Assembly: GCF_000012885.1 (NCBI RefSeq)
Contig: NC_007498.2
Coordinates: forward strand, 2,822,001-2,886,000
Origin: Syntrophotalea carbinolica DSM 2380
GTDB taxonomy: Bacteria > Desulfobacterota > Desulfuromonadia > Desulfuromonadales > Syntrophotaleaceae
Direction: 5' to 3'
Length of the DNA stretch: 64,000 nucleotides
The notes under the pieces were generated by a model. It ran no database searches. It was not told where the DNA came from and was given only the letters and a program-made list of their open reading frames with translations. The position numbers were made by a program, and so were the translations under genes. Numbering within the stretch: the stretch's first letter is position 1; every line of letters starts with the position of its first letter. Shown piece after piece: positions 48,585 to 57,494 of this stretch.

Positions 48585-49367
48585 CTATTCCAGCGGAAGA
48601 CCGGAGAGCACTTCGAGCATCTGTGCATGAAGGCCGCCGTTGCTGACCAGCACCTGACCGTCATCCAGACCGCTGGGATTGCCTTTAAGGTCGGAAACCC
48701 GGCCGCCGGCTTCTTCCACCAGCAAAAGTCCGGCCGCCACGTCCCAGGGTTTCAAATCGAATTCCCAGAAACCGTCGAAACGTCCGGCCGCAACATAGCA
48801 CAGGTCGAGCGCCGCGGCACCGTCGCGTCGCACACCATGGGTGCGGTAGTAAAACAGTTTGAAATAATCCATGGCGCGATGCCAGCGATCGCCGAGTTCG
48901 TAAGGAAACCCTGTCGCCAGCAAAGCTTTGGACAGCTCGGCTGTTTGCGAAACCTGTATCACCTTCCCGTTGAGCAACGCCCCCTGGCCGCGCACCGCGG
49001 TGAACATTTCGTCATGCACCGGATCGTACACCACCGCCACCACCGTCTGACGGCGATACTGCACGGCGATGGAAATACAGAAGAACGGGTAACCGTGCAC
49101 AAAATTGGTGGTGCCATCGATAGGATCGATAATCCAGCGCCAATCGCTGCGCAACTGATTGGCACCGGTTTCCTCGGCCAGAATGGCGTGCTCCGGCCAG
49201 GCCTCGCGAACACAATCGAGAATGATGGCCTCGGAGCCGCGATCGACGTCGGTCACCATGTCGACACGCCCCTTGTAATCGACCTGGCGTAGCTCGGACA
49301 GGGCTTCGACAATATAGGCCCCGGCTTTGCGAGCCGCAGCTTCGGCAGTTTTGAGAATCGTTTCCAT
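48585..49367 (-). CDS. Inositol monophosphatase family protein
   Basis: 260 residues from ATG 49367; the longer in-frame start (49532) would add 55 residues without family pattern. Mg2+ phosphatase motifs are complete: ILAEETGA (Glu), WIIDPIDGTTNFVHGYPFF, and WEFDLKPWDVAAGLLLVEEAGG. Family members act on inositol phosphates, fructose bisphosphate or PAP, so substrate is open (SuhB-like is the closest architecture). It lies 78 bp upstream of ppsR on the same strand and may be co-transcribed. Confidence 0.93.
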   Translation of the reverse strand: METILKTAEAAARKAGAYIVEALSELRQVDYKGRVDMVTDVDRGSEAIILDCVREAWPEHAILAEETGANQLRSDWRWIIDPIDGTTNFVHGYPFFCISIAVQYRRQTVVAVVYDPVHDEMFTAVRGQGALLNGKVIQVSQTAELSKALLATGFPYELGDRWHRAMDYFKLFYYRTHGVRRDGAAALDLCYVAAGRFDGFWEFDLKPWDVAAGLLLVEEAGGRVSDLKGNPSGLDDGQVLVSNGGLHAQMLEVLSGLPLE

Positions 49368-49554
49368 GGCGAAGGGGTGTCTTTGGTTAGAGTTGGGGAA
49401 AATGGCAGGAATCCAGTTGGATACGCCTTGGTTTTCAGCCTCCGGGATCGACCGTCCGCGATATTCAGCGCCTGAACCTAAAAGGCGTAACGCCGTCAGG
49501 CGCACTTTTATCACGCCCTCAAACCTTAACATATTCCACGGGTTAGGTCTTGCC

Positions 49555-49593
49555 GAAAAACACCGACCCGCCCCGTCAGATGCGCGGGTCGGT
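49555..49593 (-). terminator. Terminator overlapping the end of the HglS-like gene
   Basis: On the minus strand ACCGACCCGC pairs with GCGGGTCGGT, followed by GTTTTT. The left arm lies in the last codons and the stop codon sits in the loop, so the hairpin is embedded in the gene end. It closes the lysine-catabolism operon. Confidence 0.8.
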
Positions 49594-50925
49594 CTTGCGG
49601 ATAATAGCGCTCACGTTGTTTTTGTTGAAGCCTTTATAACCTTCGTCGCGCTGGATATTTTCCAGATGACTGCCGATAGCGCCCTCAGCGAGAAATTTAT
49701 CCGCCTGTTCGCGGCTCAACAGCTTTTTGATCACCAGGGTCTCCAATCGATCCGCATCAACCGGCCACCGCTCGACAACGCTGAAAGCCTGCTTGAGCCA
49801 GGGAAAATCACTGAATGGGGCCATGAACGGTATGCCAAGCCGAGCAAGATCGGCGCTAAGGCGATGAAAATCGCAGCGCGCCGCGATATGGTGCATCCCC
49901 GCCGCGAAGATGGAGTCGCCGTGCAAAGCGCACCACAACCCCACCGTGCCGAGAGTTTCCCTCTCCGGCAGCTCTTCCCGGGAAAAATCGGTCTCCACTT
50001 CCTCCGGCGCCAGGTCGACATCGAGAAACAGGCTCAGCCCCGCAGCCCGGTTCTCCATGACCTGGGCTCCCCAGCCAGCCTGGTCGCCGGCATAGAACCG
50101 CTCCCGCGCGACAAAACCAAGTCGGGTAAACAGCTTGACCAACCGGGCGAAGTGCCGCCGCGAACTGCGAAAGGTATGGTGGTCATGGTTGCCCCAGCCC
50201 AATCCCAGCGCATCCTGTCGGCTTTTCTGCATTTGCCCGGCAGCATTGCGCGTCTGCCAGTAACGTCGCTCGCCCAGGCAAACCACGTGCGCAGCCAGAT
50301 CCACCCCCAACCTGGCCACCAACTGTTCGGCGCGACGGAAGGTTTCCAGCCATAAACGATCCTCGTCAACCCCGAGACGCGGCCGCGTCTGCCATAATTC
50401 CACCGCCGCCAGATAATTCTGCAGCCAGTGTGCAGGTCGTGTGGCGGGATCGAACCCCAGGTTCCCACGCCTCTCCACCACGCACAGTTCGACTCCGCCT
50501 TCGCAATGGCACCTGGCACGCCGCAGTGGACTCGAAGGGCTGCCCTCGATAACAGCATCAAAATGATTGGCCTGCAGAAAATCCGCGGCACTGTCGACAC
50601 GCAGGGCCACCGCGCTGTGGACGTTCATGGCGTTAGGGGCCAGCAGCATCGCCGGCAGCAGGGCACCCGGATGATAATAGGCCGCATGTCCTCCAAAGGG
50701 CTGCCGGAGGAAACCCAGGGTTTCCAACCGCTCCTGCAGCGCCGGCGTATCGGGCAGTTGCAGATAATCGACCCAGTCGATCAACCGGCAACTGGCCTGC
50801 TCGGCCAGTCGCCGGCGAAAATTCGCAAGGGTCCTGTTCTTCCGGGTGAGATCGTCGAGGGCATCGACAAAAAGTTGCTCCGCCGCTGCATGCTGCTGCC
50901 AGAAAAACCCCGTTGCCTCTACCAT
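49576..50925 (-). CDS. DUF1338/HglS-like 2-oxoadipate dioxygenase/decarboxylase candidate
   Basis: 449 residues from ATG 50925 (GGGAGG 6 bases upstream), overlapping the upstream gene by 7 bases. The VOC-fold family to which HglS (YdcJ) belongs converts 2-oxoadipate to D-2-hydroxyglutarate with Fe(II) and O2. Possible metal-site landmarks: NVHSAVALRV (H103) and GNHDHHTFRSS (H247-H250). LFLDVDLAPEEV follows where other members have an Glu, and GMHHIAARC later. The protein is divergent from the E. coli-type sequences, so exact reaction is inferred from the operon (lysine aminotransferase and a 2-hydroxyacid dehydrogenase). The O2 requirement is odd in an apparent anaerobe. Confidence 0.75.
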   Translation of the reverse strand: MVEATGFFWQQHAAAEQLFVDALDDLTRKNRTLANFRRRLAEQASCRLIDWVDYLQLPDTPALQERLETLGFLRQPFGGHAAYYHPGALLPAMLLAPNAMNVHSAVALRVDSAADFLQANHFDAVIEGSPSSPLRRARCHCEGGVELCVVERRGNLGFDPATRPAHWLQNYLAAVELWQTRPRLGVDEDRLWLETFRRAEQLVARLGVDLAAHVVCLGERRYWQTRNAAGQMQKSRQDALGLGWGNHDHHTFRSSRRHFARLVKLFTRLGFVARERFYAGDQAGWGAQVMENRAAGLSLFLDVDLAPEEVETDFSREELPERETLGTVGLWCALHGDSIFAAGMHHIAARCDFHRLSADLARLGIPFMAPFSDFPWLKQAFSVVERWPVDADRLETLVIKKLLSREQADKFLAEGAIGSHLENIQRDEGYKGFNKNNVSAIIRKTDPRI

Positions 50926-52517
50926 GACTCGCCTCCCGTATCGGCCAAATCGTCACGCAGGTGTTCGGTGATCGGACGTTCGCTGAATACCACACCGGGA
51001 TTGAACAACCCCTGCGGATCGAAAATCTCCTTGAGTTCACGCATGTACCCGTATAGCGCCGGGCCCCATTCGCGCTGCAGGTACGGCGCCCGCAGGCGCC
51101 CCATGCCGTGTTCGGCGGAGATGGTGCCGCCATAGCGGAACACCACCTCGTAGACCGCTTCGGCGGTCTGTCGGATGCGCCCCGGCAGGTCCGGCAGCGT
51201 GACATCGAACAGCGGCCGCAGATGAAGATTACCGCTGCCGGCGTGACCGTAAATCAGGGCCACCAGCTGCTGCCGGGCAAACACGTTTTGCACATCGTGG
51301 ATAAATTCGGACAGGTGCTCGGGCGGCACCCCCACATCGTTGACCACCGACAAGGCCCGCAGGTGCGGTTCGGGATGGCGGATCAGCCACAGGATCTGCT
51401 TGCGCAGCGTCCACAACTGCTCGATGCCGGCCTCGGCACGGGCTACCTGCAACGGCGCACGCATGCGAAAACCGCCGCGCTGCAGCACCTGCTCAACCCT
51501 GGCCACCTGCTCCATGCAGTCGGGGCCGTTCAATTCCACCAGCAGCAGGTGGGCTTTCATGGCCAACGAGGAGGGCAGCTCGGTATGCTGTTGCAAGACC
51601 TCCACGGTTTCGCGGCTGATGATTTCGATGGCGGCCACCGGCAGATTGCGCAAGGCAGTTACCGCACGCCCCGCTTCGACCATGCTGGAGAAGTAAAGCA
51701 GCACCGCCGCGCGCTGCCGCTCAAAAATTTCGCCGCGCAAGGTCGCACCAACCAGCACACCGAGGCTGCCGACGCTGCCGGCCAGCAACTGGGCAATCAA
51801 CTGGCCGGGCGACACATCCGCCAAAAAAGCGAAAAGGTTATAGCCGCTGGCAATTTTGCGCCCCTGACGCTGGCGCAGCATCGACACCGCCCCGGCATCG
51901 CTGCGAATGCGACTTTGCAGATCGGCCAGTTGCCGTGTAAAGCGTAGCGGAATGGTCGCGGGATCGGCGCTATCGACCAGTTCGCCACGGTCGCTGACGA
52001 ACACCACCCGCTCCAGAAAACGATCGATGGAACCGTACTTGAGGGCATGAGGGCCGCTCGCCTTGGTGGCGATATTGCCGCCGATGCGGCTGATATCGGC
52101 ACTCGACACATCCGCCGGCAGAAAATACCCCCGCTGTTTGAGATAGGTCTGCAGATCGTTGTGGAGTACCCCCGCCGCGCAATGCACCGTAGCCTGACTG
52201 CCGCTGGCGGCAAACCCGTCAAGCCGCCCCCAGAAATCGTTGCGGGGCAAGGCCATGACGATCCCTTCGCCCAGGGCACTGCCCGCCGTACCCGAACCGC
52301 CGCCCCGGGCGGTCAGCGGCAGGCCCTCTTCGGCGGCCAGGCGCACCACTTCCAACACATCGTCCAGATGCTCGGGCAACGCCGCCGCCAGCGGTTCGAT
52401 ACGATAAATGCTCTGATCGCGCGTGTAAGGCCGCAAACTCTCACCGTCGGCCAGTACCCGCCCGGCGATCCGGCCGCGCAATTTATCCGCCAGCAACTTC
52501 CGATAATCGGCCCTCAT
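50919..52517 (-). CDS. FAD-linked 2-hydroxyacid dehydrogenase, D-2-hydroxyglutarate/D-lactate type
   Basis: 532 residues from ATG 52517, which forms an ATGA overlap with the aminotransferase stop; a longer upstream reading of this frame belongs to that gene's other strand phase and is rejected. FAD_binding_4 domain: LPLTARGGGSGTAGSALGEGI and SADISRIGGNIATKASGPHALKYG. C-terminal FAD-oxidase cap: YGHAGSGNLHLRPLFD and GGTISAEHGMGRLRAPYLQREWG, with KEIFDPQGLFNPG. This matches the flavin half of YdiJ-type D-2-hydroxyglutarate dehydrogenases, without the C-terminal Fe-S domain. It would oxidise the product of the next gene. Confidence 0.88.
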   Translation of the reverse strand: MRADYRKLLADKLRGRIAGRVLADGESLRPYTRDQSIYRIEPLAAALPEHLDDVLEVVRLAAEEGLPLTARGGGSGTAGSALGEGIVMALPRNDFWGRLDGFAASGSQATVHCAAGVLHNDLQTYLKQRGYFLPADVSSADISRIGGNIATKASGPHALKYGSIDRFLERVVFVSDRGELVDSADPATIPLRFTRQLADLQSRIRSDAGAVSMLRQRQGRKIASGYNLFAFLADVSPGQLIAQLLAGSVGSLGVLVGATLRGEIFERQRAAVLLYFSSMVEAGRAVTALRNLPVAAIEIISRETVEVLQQHTELPSSLAMKAHLLLVELNGPDCMEQVARVEQVLQRGGFRMRAPLQVARAEAGIEQLWTLRKQILWLIRHPEPHLRALSVVNDVGVPPEHLSEFIHDVQNVFARQQLVALIYGHAGSGNLHLRPLFDVTLPDLPGRIRQTAEAVYEVVFRYGGTISAEHGMGRLRAPYLQREWGPALYGYMRELKEIFDPQGLFNPGVVFSERPITEHLRDDLADTGGESW

Positions 52518-53875
52518 GTACCGCTCCCCAGGCAGGGATCCTGCCTTATTTTCAGTTGCGCGAAATCCCCCTTGCGCAGCACCGTGCGGATAATATCCAA
52601 GGCCTGCGCGATCTCGGCGGACGTCACGACCAGGTGCGGACGAAACCGGATACTGTGCGACCCGCAGCCGACCAGCAACAGTTTCTTCTGGAAAAACGCC
52701 TTCACCAGCTGATCCCGCGTATGGCTGTCGGGCGCATCGAAAGCGCACATCAAACCCCGTCCGCGCGGATTGCTGACGAGGTGCGGGAACTCGGCAGCCA
52801 TCTTCTGCAGTTCGGCCAGCAGCAACTCGCCCTGCACGCGGGCATTGTCCACCAGTCGCTGCTCCTCGATGATGCGCAGAATGTGAGTACAGCGCACCAT
52901 ATCGATCAGGTTGCCGCCAAAGGTCGAGTTGATGCGGCTGCGCTCCTGAAACACGTGGCAGCAGATCTCGTCGATCCTCCGCGAAGCCAGTATGCCGCAC
53001 ACCTGGGTCTTTTTGCCGAACGCCAGCAGGTCCGGCTGCACGCCGAAATGCTCAAACGCCCAGAATTTACCGGTCAGCCCCACACCGGTCTGCACCTCGT
53101 CGAAGATCAGCAGGATATCGTGGCGGTCGCACAACTGCCGCAGGGCCTGCAGAAACTCCGCACGGAAATGATTATCGCCCCCCTCCCCCTGGATCGGTTC
53201 GATAATCAGCGCCGCGATATCCTCGCTCCACTCGCCGATGGCCCCTTCGATCGCTCCGAGCGCCTCGTTTTCCAAGGTCTTAACCTGCGCCAGGTTCTCC
53301 GCATCCAGGGGAAAGGTGAGCTTCGGATTGACGATACGCGGCCAGTCGAATTTCGGGAAAAACCGCGTCTTGCGCGGATCAAAGGTATTGGTCAGCGACA
53401 AGGTATAGCCGGTTCGCCCATGAAATGCCTGACGGAAATGAATGACCTGGCTGCCGGCATCGTTGCCCGGCTGCGCAGCCAGATTTTTGCGCACCTTCCA
53501 GTCAAAGGCGGTTTTCAAAGCGTTCTCCACCGCCAGCGCGCCGCCATCGATGAAAAACATGTGCGGCATCTCCGGCGGCACGGCGATACGGGCAAAGGTA
53601 TCGACGAATTCCGCCATGGCGGTGGTATAGACATCGGAATTGGAAGGCTTGTTGACCGCCAGCTGTCCCAACCGATCACGCACCCGCAGCAAGCCCGGAT
53701 GGTTGTAGCCCACCGCCATGGACGCATACATGGAGAAAAAATCGAGATAACGCTCGCCGGTGCGCGCGTCGACAAACCAGCTGCCCTGCGAGCGATCCAT
53801 GTCAAGGATGATGTCAAACCCTTCGGTCAGCAAATGGCGGGATAATACCTGTTTGACGTTCTGAGGTCGGATCAC
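52514..53875 (-). CDS. lat: L-lysine 6-aminotransferase
   Basis: Moves the epsilon-amino group of lysine to 2-oxoglutarate, giving 2-aminoadipate semialdehyde. 453 residues from GTG 53875, chosen for GGAGGG 5 bases upstream (a TTG 7 codons earlier is in frame but lies before the site). Class III motifs: MFFIDGGALAVENALKTAFDWK, IIEPIQGEGGDNHF, LIFDEVQTGVGLTGKFWAFEHFG and FGKKTQVCG with the PLP lysine. The KKTQVCG segment is typical of Lat. First gene of a three-gene overlapping operon; no semialdehyde dehydrogenase is adjacent. Confidence 0.9.
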   Translation of the reverse strand: MIRPQNVKQVLSRHLLTEGFDIILDMDRSQGSWFVDARTGERYLDFFSMYASMAVGYNHPGLLRVRDRLGQLAVNKPSNSDVYTTAMAEFVDTFARIAVPPEMPHMFFIDGGALAVENALKTAFDWKVRKNLAAQPGNDAGSQVIHFRQAFHGRTGYTLSLTNTFDPRKTRFFPKFDWPRIVNPKLTFPLDAENLAQVKTLENEALGAIEGAIGEWSEDIAALIIEPIQGEGGDNHFRAEFLQALRQLCDRHDILLIFDEVQTGVGLTGKFWAFEHFGVQPDLLAFGKKTQVCGILASRRIDEICCHVFQERSRINSTFGGNLIDMVRCTHILRIIEEQRLVDNARVQGELLLAELQKMAAEFPHLVSNPRGRGLMCAFDAPDSHTRDQLVKAFFQKKLLLVGCGSHSIRFRPHLVVTSAEIAQALDIIRTVLRKGDFAQLKIRQDPCLGSGT

Positions 53876-54245
53876 GGCTCCCTCCGGTATCAACAAGATG
53901 TTTCGGATTCCGCATGGTTTGCTATTAAGTTTAGCAGCGTCGAAGGTTTGGGCAATGGGGTATCGGTACCAGCGACTCTCTATTTAATCGCTTTGAATCC
54001 CGTGGCATGCGGCAATGGGAAACTGGCTGTATCGATGGATAATTCGGACAAATCAAACATTAAAATATTTGACAGATGACATTCGTTGCAAGTATTTATG
54101 AATATCGTTTTCATTTAAATGAAGCGCCAAAGAGCAAAACGGAAATGGCAAATGAGATGAATCAATACCTGACTTCTGATAAACAGAGTGTCGGATGTGT
54201 CGAGCCCCGGGCTTCACACATCATCAGCAAAAGGAGGCAATTGTC
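53876..54245. other. Divergent intergenic region between lat and the scaffold gene
   Basis: 370 bp, AT-rich. A small inverted repeat TGCTA-ttaagtt-TAGCA lies at 53920-53936, about 45-60 bases before lat, and could be an operator, but arms of 5 bp are weak evidence. A 62-residue frame (54076-54264) has no family signal. Confidence 0.5.
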
Positions 54246-54632
54246 GTGTATACCGAACTGGTAATGGATCATGCTATGAATCCGCGCAATATCGGAACCA
54301 TTGATGGCGCTCAATCCATCATTAAGGTGGGCGATCCAAAGTGTGGCGATAGCCTTCTGCTTTTTCTCAAATTCGGCAACGGCGTCATCAACGATGCGAA
54401 ATTTATGATCAAAGGATGCCCCGCCGCCATCGCAACCTCCTCCATGACCACCGAAATGGTCAAAGGGATGACGCTGGAAAAAGCCCTTGAGCTGACCGAC
54501 CAGCAAGTCGCCGATGCTCTGGGCGGCTTGCCGGAAGAGAAAATACACTGTTCGTCCCTGGCCGTCGGTGCGGTGCATGCCGGCATAAAGAACTTCATGG
54601 CGTCCGGCGACGGAAATAATCAGGAGCCGTAA
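54246..54632 (+). CDS. NifU/IscU-like iron-sulfur cluster scaffold protein
   Basis: 128 residues from GTG 54246 (AAGGAGG 8 bases upstream). The three cluster-binding cysteines of IscU-type scaffolds are present: DPKCGDSLLLF (with the following Asp), IKGCPAAIATSS and EKIHCSSLAVGA. No iscS, iscA, fdx or hsc genes adjoin, so it is a stand-alone scaffold; it may serve a specialised Fe-S enzyme. A terminator follows. Confidence 0.88.
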   Translation: MYTELVMDHAMNPRNIGTIDGAQSIIKVGDPKCGDSLLLFLKFGNGVINDAKFMIKGCPAAIATSSMTTEMVKGMTLEKALELTDQQVADALGGLPEEKIHCSSLAVGAVHAGIKNFMASGDGNNQEP

Positions 54633-55091
54633 AAAAGACATCGGGCATGGGGAGCGTTCCGAAACGATTGGCGTCCAGCGAAACCGTCCTAATAAAAGAT
54701 ATTGAGAACCCTCGATAAATCATAAAAGCTCGTCCGATATAGCGGGCGGGCTTTTACATTGAAAAATGCCTGATGGATACATATATTTCCGCATGCCATA
54801 ACCTGTCCATCTCGGCCGCAATATGCGCCGTGAAAACATTCATAAAAAATTCAAGACGACACGGTAACATCCAAGTTGTTTTTTCGGTTAAAGCCTTTCC
54901 ATTTACAATGCGAACAAAAAGTGTTGCAAAAATGTTATAAAAAAAGACTTAACAAATACCGAAAAGATGGCCACAACGCACGGATAATGTTTTACACTGG
55001 TTTTCATCCGATTCCCGAGAGCATACGACACTGGGGGAATGTCGGATCATCGCCTGAAACCAAACGATAGGGATCAAGGAGCTTCCCTTCC
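54633..55091. other. Intergenic region between scaffold gene and FlgN-like gene
   Basis: 459 bp. It holds the scaffold-gene terminator (54724-54755). The AT-rich stretch 54880-54960 probably includes a promoter, but I cannot assign -35/-10 boxes with confidence. A 64-residue frame (54876-55070) is not supported. Confidence 0.55.
54724..54755 (+). terminator. Intrinsic terminator after the scaffold gene
   Basis: AAAAGCTCGTCCG pairs with CGGGCGGGCTTTT (two G-T pairs) across six bases, about 90 bp after the stop. Confidence 0.75.
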
Positions 55092-55448
55092 ATGGACCAA
55101 ACACTGCATGCACAATTGACATCCCTCAAGCATCTGCTGGCCAGCGAACGCAAGTGCGCCAGAGAACTCGACATGCAGGGTTTGGAAGCCCTTCTGGTGG
55201 AAAAAAATGATCTGATGGCCAGGATCGATGCCTGTGCCGTTACCGACCTGCCTGCGGCAACCCGTCAACTGATCTATGACATCCGCTTCGACATACGCCG
55301 CAACACCCGTCTTTACCACTTTGCCATGCATACCATTCTCGGCCTCTGGACGGTCCATTGCCGGGATGCCGGCAGCCAGGGTTACGGTCCGGCAGGACAA
55401 AAAGCCGTCAATCGCCCGCAACGACACCTGTTGTCCGGAAAGATTTAA
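55092..55448 (+). CDS. FlgN-like flagellar chaperone homologue
   Basis: 118 residues. The N-terminal half follows the helical FlgN pattern: LTSLKHLLASERKCARELD then LEALLVEKNDLMARIDA. FlgN family proteins bind FlgK/FlgL C-termini before export. The C-terminal 40 residues look less conserved. Two bases after its stop begins the FlgK-like gene, the normal FlgN client, which supports the call. No other flagellar gene is nearby. Homology is by pattern only; sequence similarity in this family is always low. Confidence 0.62.
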   Translation: MDQTLHAQLTSLKHLLASERKCARELDMQGLEALLVEKNDLMARIDACAVTDLPAATRQLIYDIRFDIRRNTRLYHFAMHTILGLWTVHCRDAGSQGYGPAGQKAVNRPQRHLLSGKI

Positions 55449-55450
55449 TA

Positions 55451-56692
55451 ATGAGCGACCTTATCTCTTCTCTCCAGTCCGGGCAGAGTGTCCCATCGGT
55501 CAACCGGACCGGACGCGAGATAACGGACAACGATGTCGCCAACGCCAAGAACGGCTCCCGGCAACCGGCACAGATTTCACAGCCTCCCTCCCTGGCCGCG
55601 CACGGCGATTTCACGGCTCGAGCAGCTGTTGGCAGCGGCATTGCCCGCGCCGAAAACAACCTCATCACCAACCAGCTGGTGAGCAGACGTTCCGGTTACG
55701 GTGAAGCATCGGCACAGGCCGGTGCCCTGGCAAAACTGGAGGGCATCATCTGTGCCCCCGCAAGCGACCTCTGCTCGACCATGGCTGCTCTTTTCGATGG
55801 CCGGCAGGCCTTCGCCTCTCCCCCCGAACCAGGCCGCGAACGGGAAAAGGTACTGGCGACAGGCAAGCAACTGACGGACACCTTCCGGCAGATGGATCGG
55901 GAACTTGCCGAAGTTCAAGCGGAGATCGACCAGGATATAGCCTCCGCGGTCGATGACCTCAACAAACAACTCATGCAGATCGGCGACGTCGATACCCGGA
56001 TCGTCACCAGGGAAGCGGGCGGAAACCCGGCCGACACCCTGCGTGACGAACGAAACCGGTTACTGCAAACGGTCGCCGAAACCGTCGGCATCCAGTATAA
56101 CGAGATGGACACTGGCGGCGTGTCGGTGCAACTGCCCTCCGGCGCACCGCTGGTCATGTCCGGCGACGTCGGCTGTTTCTCCAGCGAGTGCCGCGAAGGC
56201 AAGGTCCTGCTCAGCCTGAGCCATGGCGCAACCTCCACCGACTTGAGCACCAACGACCTGGGCGGTAAAATCGGGGGATTGATGACCGTCCGGGACGAAA
56301 CCATTGAAAAAACGCGTACCGCCCTCGACCAATTGGCCGAGGAAATCGCGGCAAGGGTCGACACCATAGATTCATCCCAGGTGGTTATGGATGGCAACAC
56401 CGGCCAGGATTTTTTTAATGGCGCGACCTCCTCGAACGGCAGTACCACCTTGCTGGAACGGTACCGGCAGTTGGCCGCCGGCATCCGCATCGAAGTGAGC
56501 CGCAACACTACCGCTTTGGAAAGCGACGAAGACTCCCTGATCCAACTGCAAAACCTGCAGGACACCATCGCCGGAGCTTCTCCGGAGGAGGAAATGATGT
56601 TGCTTTCACAATACCAGGGCGGCTACCAAACCGCGGTGAAGAGCCTTTCCCTGGTGCAGGGCATGCTCGACTCCTTGCTGGCCAGGGATTAA
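55451..56692 (+). CDS. FlgK-like hook-associated protein homologue
   Basis: 413 residues from ATG 55451; an earlier in-frame start (55358) lies inside the FlgN-like gene. The N-terminus has a worn version of the flagellar rod/hook motif: SLQSGQSVPSVNRTGREITD then NDVANAKNGSRQ, where FlgK has NNIANANTPGYSRQ. The middle has the FlgK helical domain (LNKQLMQIGDVDTRIV, LRDERNRLLQTVAETVGI). The C-terminus GASPEEEMMLLSQYQGGYQT then AVKSLSLVQGMLDSLL fits the coiled-coil tail. It is shorter than typical FlgK and the N-terminal motif is degraded, so it may be a diverging paralogue rather than the filament junction protein. Confidence 0.78.
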   Translation: MSDLISSLQSGQSVPSVNRTGREITDNDVANAKNGSRQPAQISQPPSLAAHGDFTARAAVGSGIARAENNLITNQLVSRRSGYGEASAQAGALAKLEGIICAPASDLCSTMAALFDGRQAFASPPEPGREREKVLATGKQLTDTFRQMDRELAEVQAEIDQDIASAVDDLNKQLMQIGDVDTRIVTREAGGNPADTLRDERNRLLQTVAETVGIQYNEMDTGGVSVQLPSGAPLVMSGDVGCFSSECREGKVLLSLSHGATSTDLSTNDLGGKIGGLMTVRDETIEKTRTALDQLAEEIAARVDTIDSSQVVMDGNTGQDFFNGATSSNGSTTLLERYRQLAAGIRIEVSRNTTALESDEDSLIQLQNLQDTIAGASPEEEMMLLSQYQGGYQTAVKSLSLVQGMLDSLLARD

Positions 56693-56747
56693 AGGACATA
56701 CCCCGGCTGACGCTCCGAAAAACAGAAGCAAAAACAACCTTGCGGAT

Positions 56748-56787
56748 ACAAAAATGCCCTTCCCTTTATCCGGGAGGGCATTTTTGT
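56748..56787. terminator. Bidirectional terminator after the FlgK-like gene
   Basis: ACAAAAATGCCCT (56748-56760) pairs perfectly with AGGGCATTTTTGT (56775-56787). A-run and T-run on either side suit both the FlgK-like gene and the convergent monooxygenase gene. Confidence 0.92.
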
Positions 56788-56849
56788 CATACGTATATCC
56801 AGCTGCCGGCATAAAACCGGAACGCCAGGGAACCGGCTTACGGCCGATT

Positions 56850-57140
56850 TCAGGCGATTTTGGTGGCCATGCGGATTTCCGGCGGTTCTGCGCACATATC
56901 ACCGACCAACCCCAACAGAGATTGCAAGTAAGGCATCGCCAGATGTTTTTCCAGATCCTCTTTGCTTTTCCAATTTTCGAGGAAAACCATGATGGCGGGG
57001 TTATCGATATCCTGATGCAACTCGTAGGAAATGCAACCCGGTTCGGCACGGGTCGGTTCGATACGCTCCAGAAATTCTTTTTTCAGTTCCTCTTCCTTGC
57101 CGGCCTTTGCGACGAATTTCGCGACAACGGTTAATGCCAT
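56850..57140 (-). CDS. Antibiotic biosynthesis monooxygenase (ABM)-fold protein, YgiN-like
   Basis: 96 residues from ATG 57140 with TAAGGAGG upstream; a longer in-frame start (57200) is rejected. Dimeric alpha-beta barrel pattern: ALTVVAKFVAKAGKEEELKK, EPGCISYELHQDIDNPAIMV, WKSKEDLEKHLAMPYLQ. Family members oxidise quinols or other aromatics, or are just ligand-binding; the substrate is unknown. Stands alone. Confidence 0.9.
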   Translation of the reverse strand: MALTVVAKFVAKAGKEEELKKEFLERIEPTRAEPGCISYELHQDIDNPAIMVFLENWKSKEDLEKHLAMPYLQSLLGLVGDMCAEPPEIRMATKIA

Positions 57141-57494
57141 GTGATGCCTCCTTAGAAAAGTCAGAGTGACGGAATGCACCAGCCTGATGGATTCCCCCAT
57201 CCCGGGGCGCCATGTAACTGATGCGCTTAAATAATGAAATAGCCCGTATTATGCCCCCGGCATGGAGGCGAATCCCTTCAGCAGGCGGGATGGGCTGGCC
57301 GGGCCAAATAGGCCGAAAGCCTTGCGCCCCTTAAGCACGCCTTCCGCTGCCGGAATGTGCGGTCCGTGACAAACCACTGCAAATAATAAGATTACGTTGC
57401 GACATAGCGTATACCGCTTTAACTGTTATCCCATATTTTCCCATCCATGTGTATATTTTTTTTAGAAGAAACACATCCTCCTGCGATACCTCGC
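57141..57494. other. Intergenic region
   Basis: 354 bp between the start of the ABM gene and the end of the CoA-transferase gene, both on the minus strand. No supported gene. A frame at 57331-57651 overlaps the CoA-transferase in another frame and has no family signal. Confidence 0.55.

Noticed and set aside
52518-53000. 161-residue N-terminal extension of the FAD dehydrogenase
   Set aside because: It overlaps lat in another frame and has low-complexity shadow composition; the ATG at 52517 has a ribosome site and an ATGA overlap.
54076-54264. 62-residue frame before the scaffold gene
   Set aside because: No ribosome site, and it overlaps the real GTG start in another frame.
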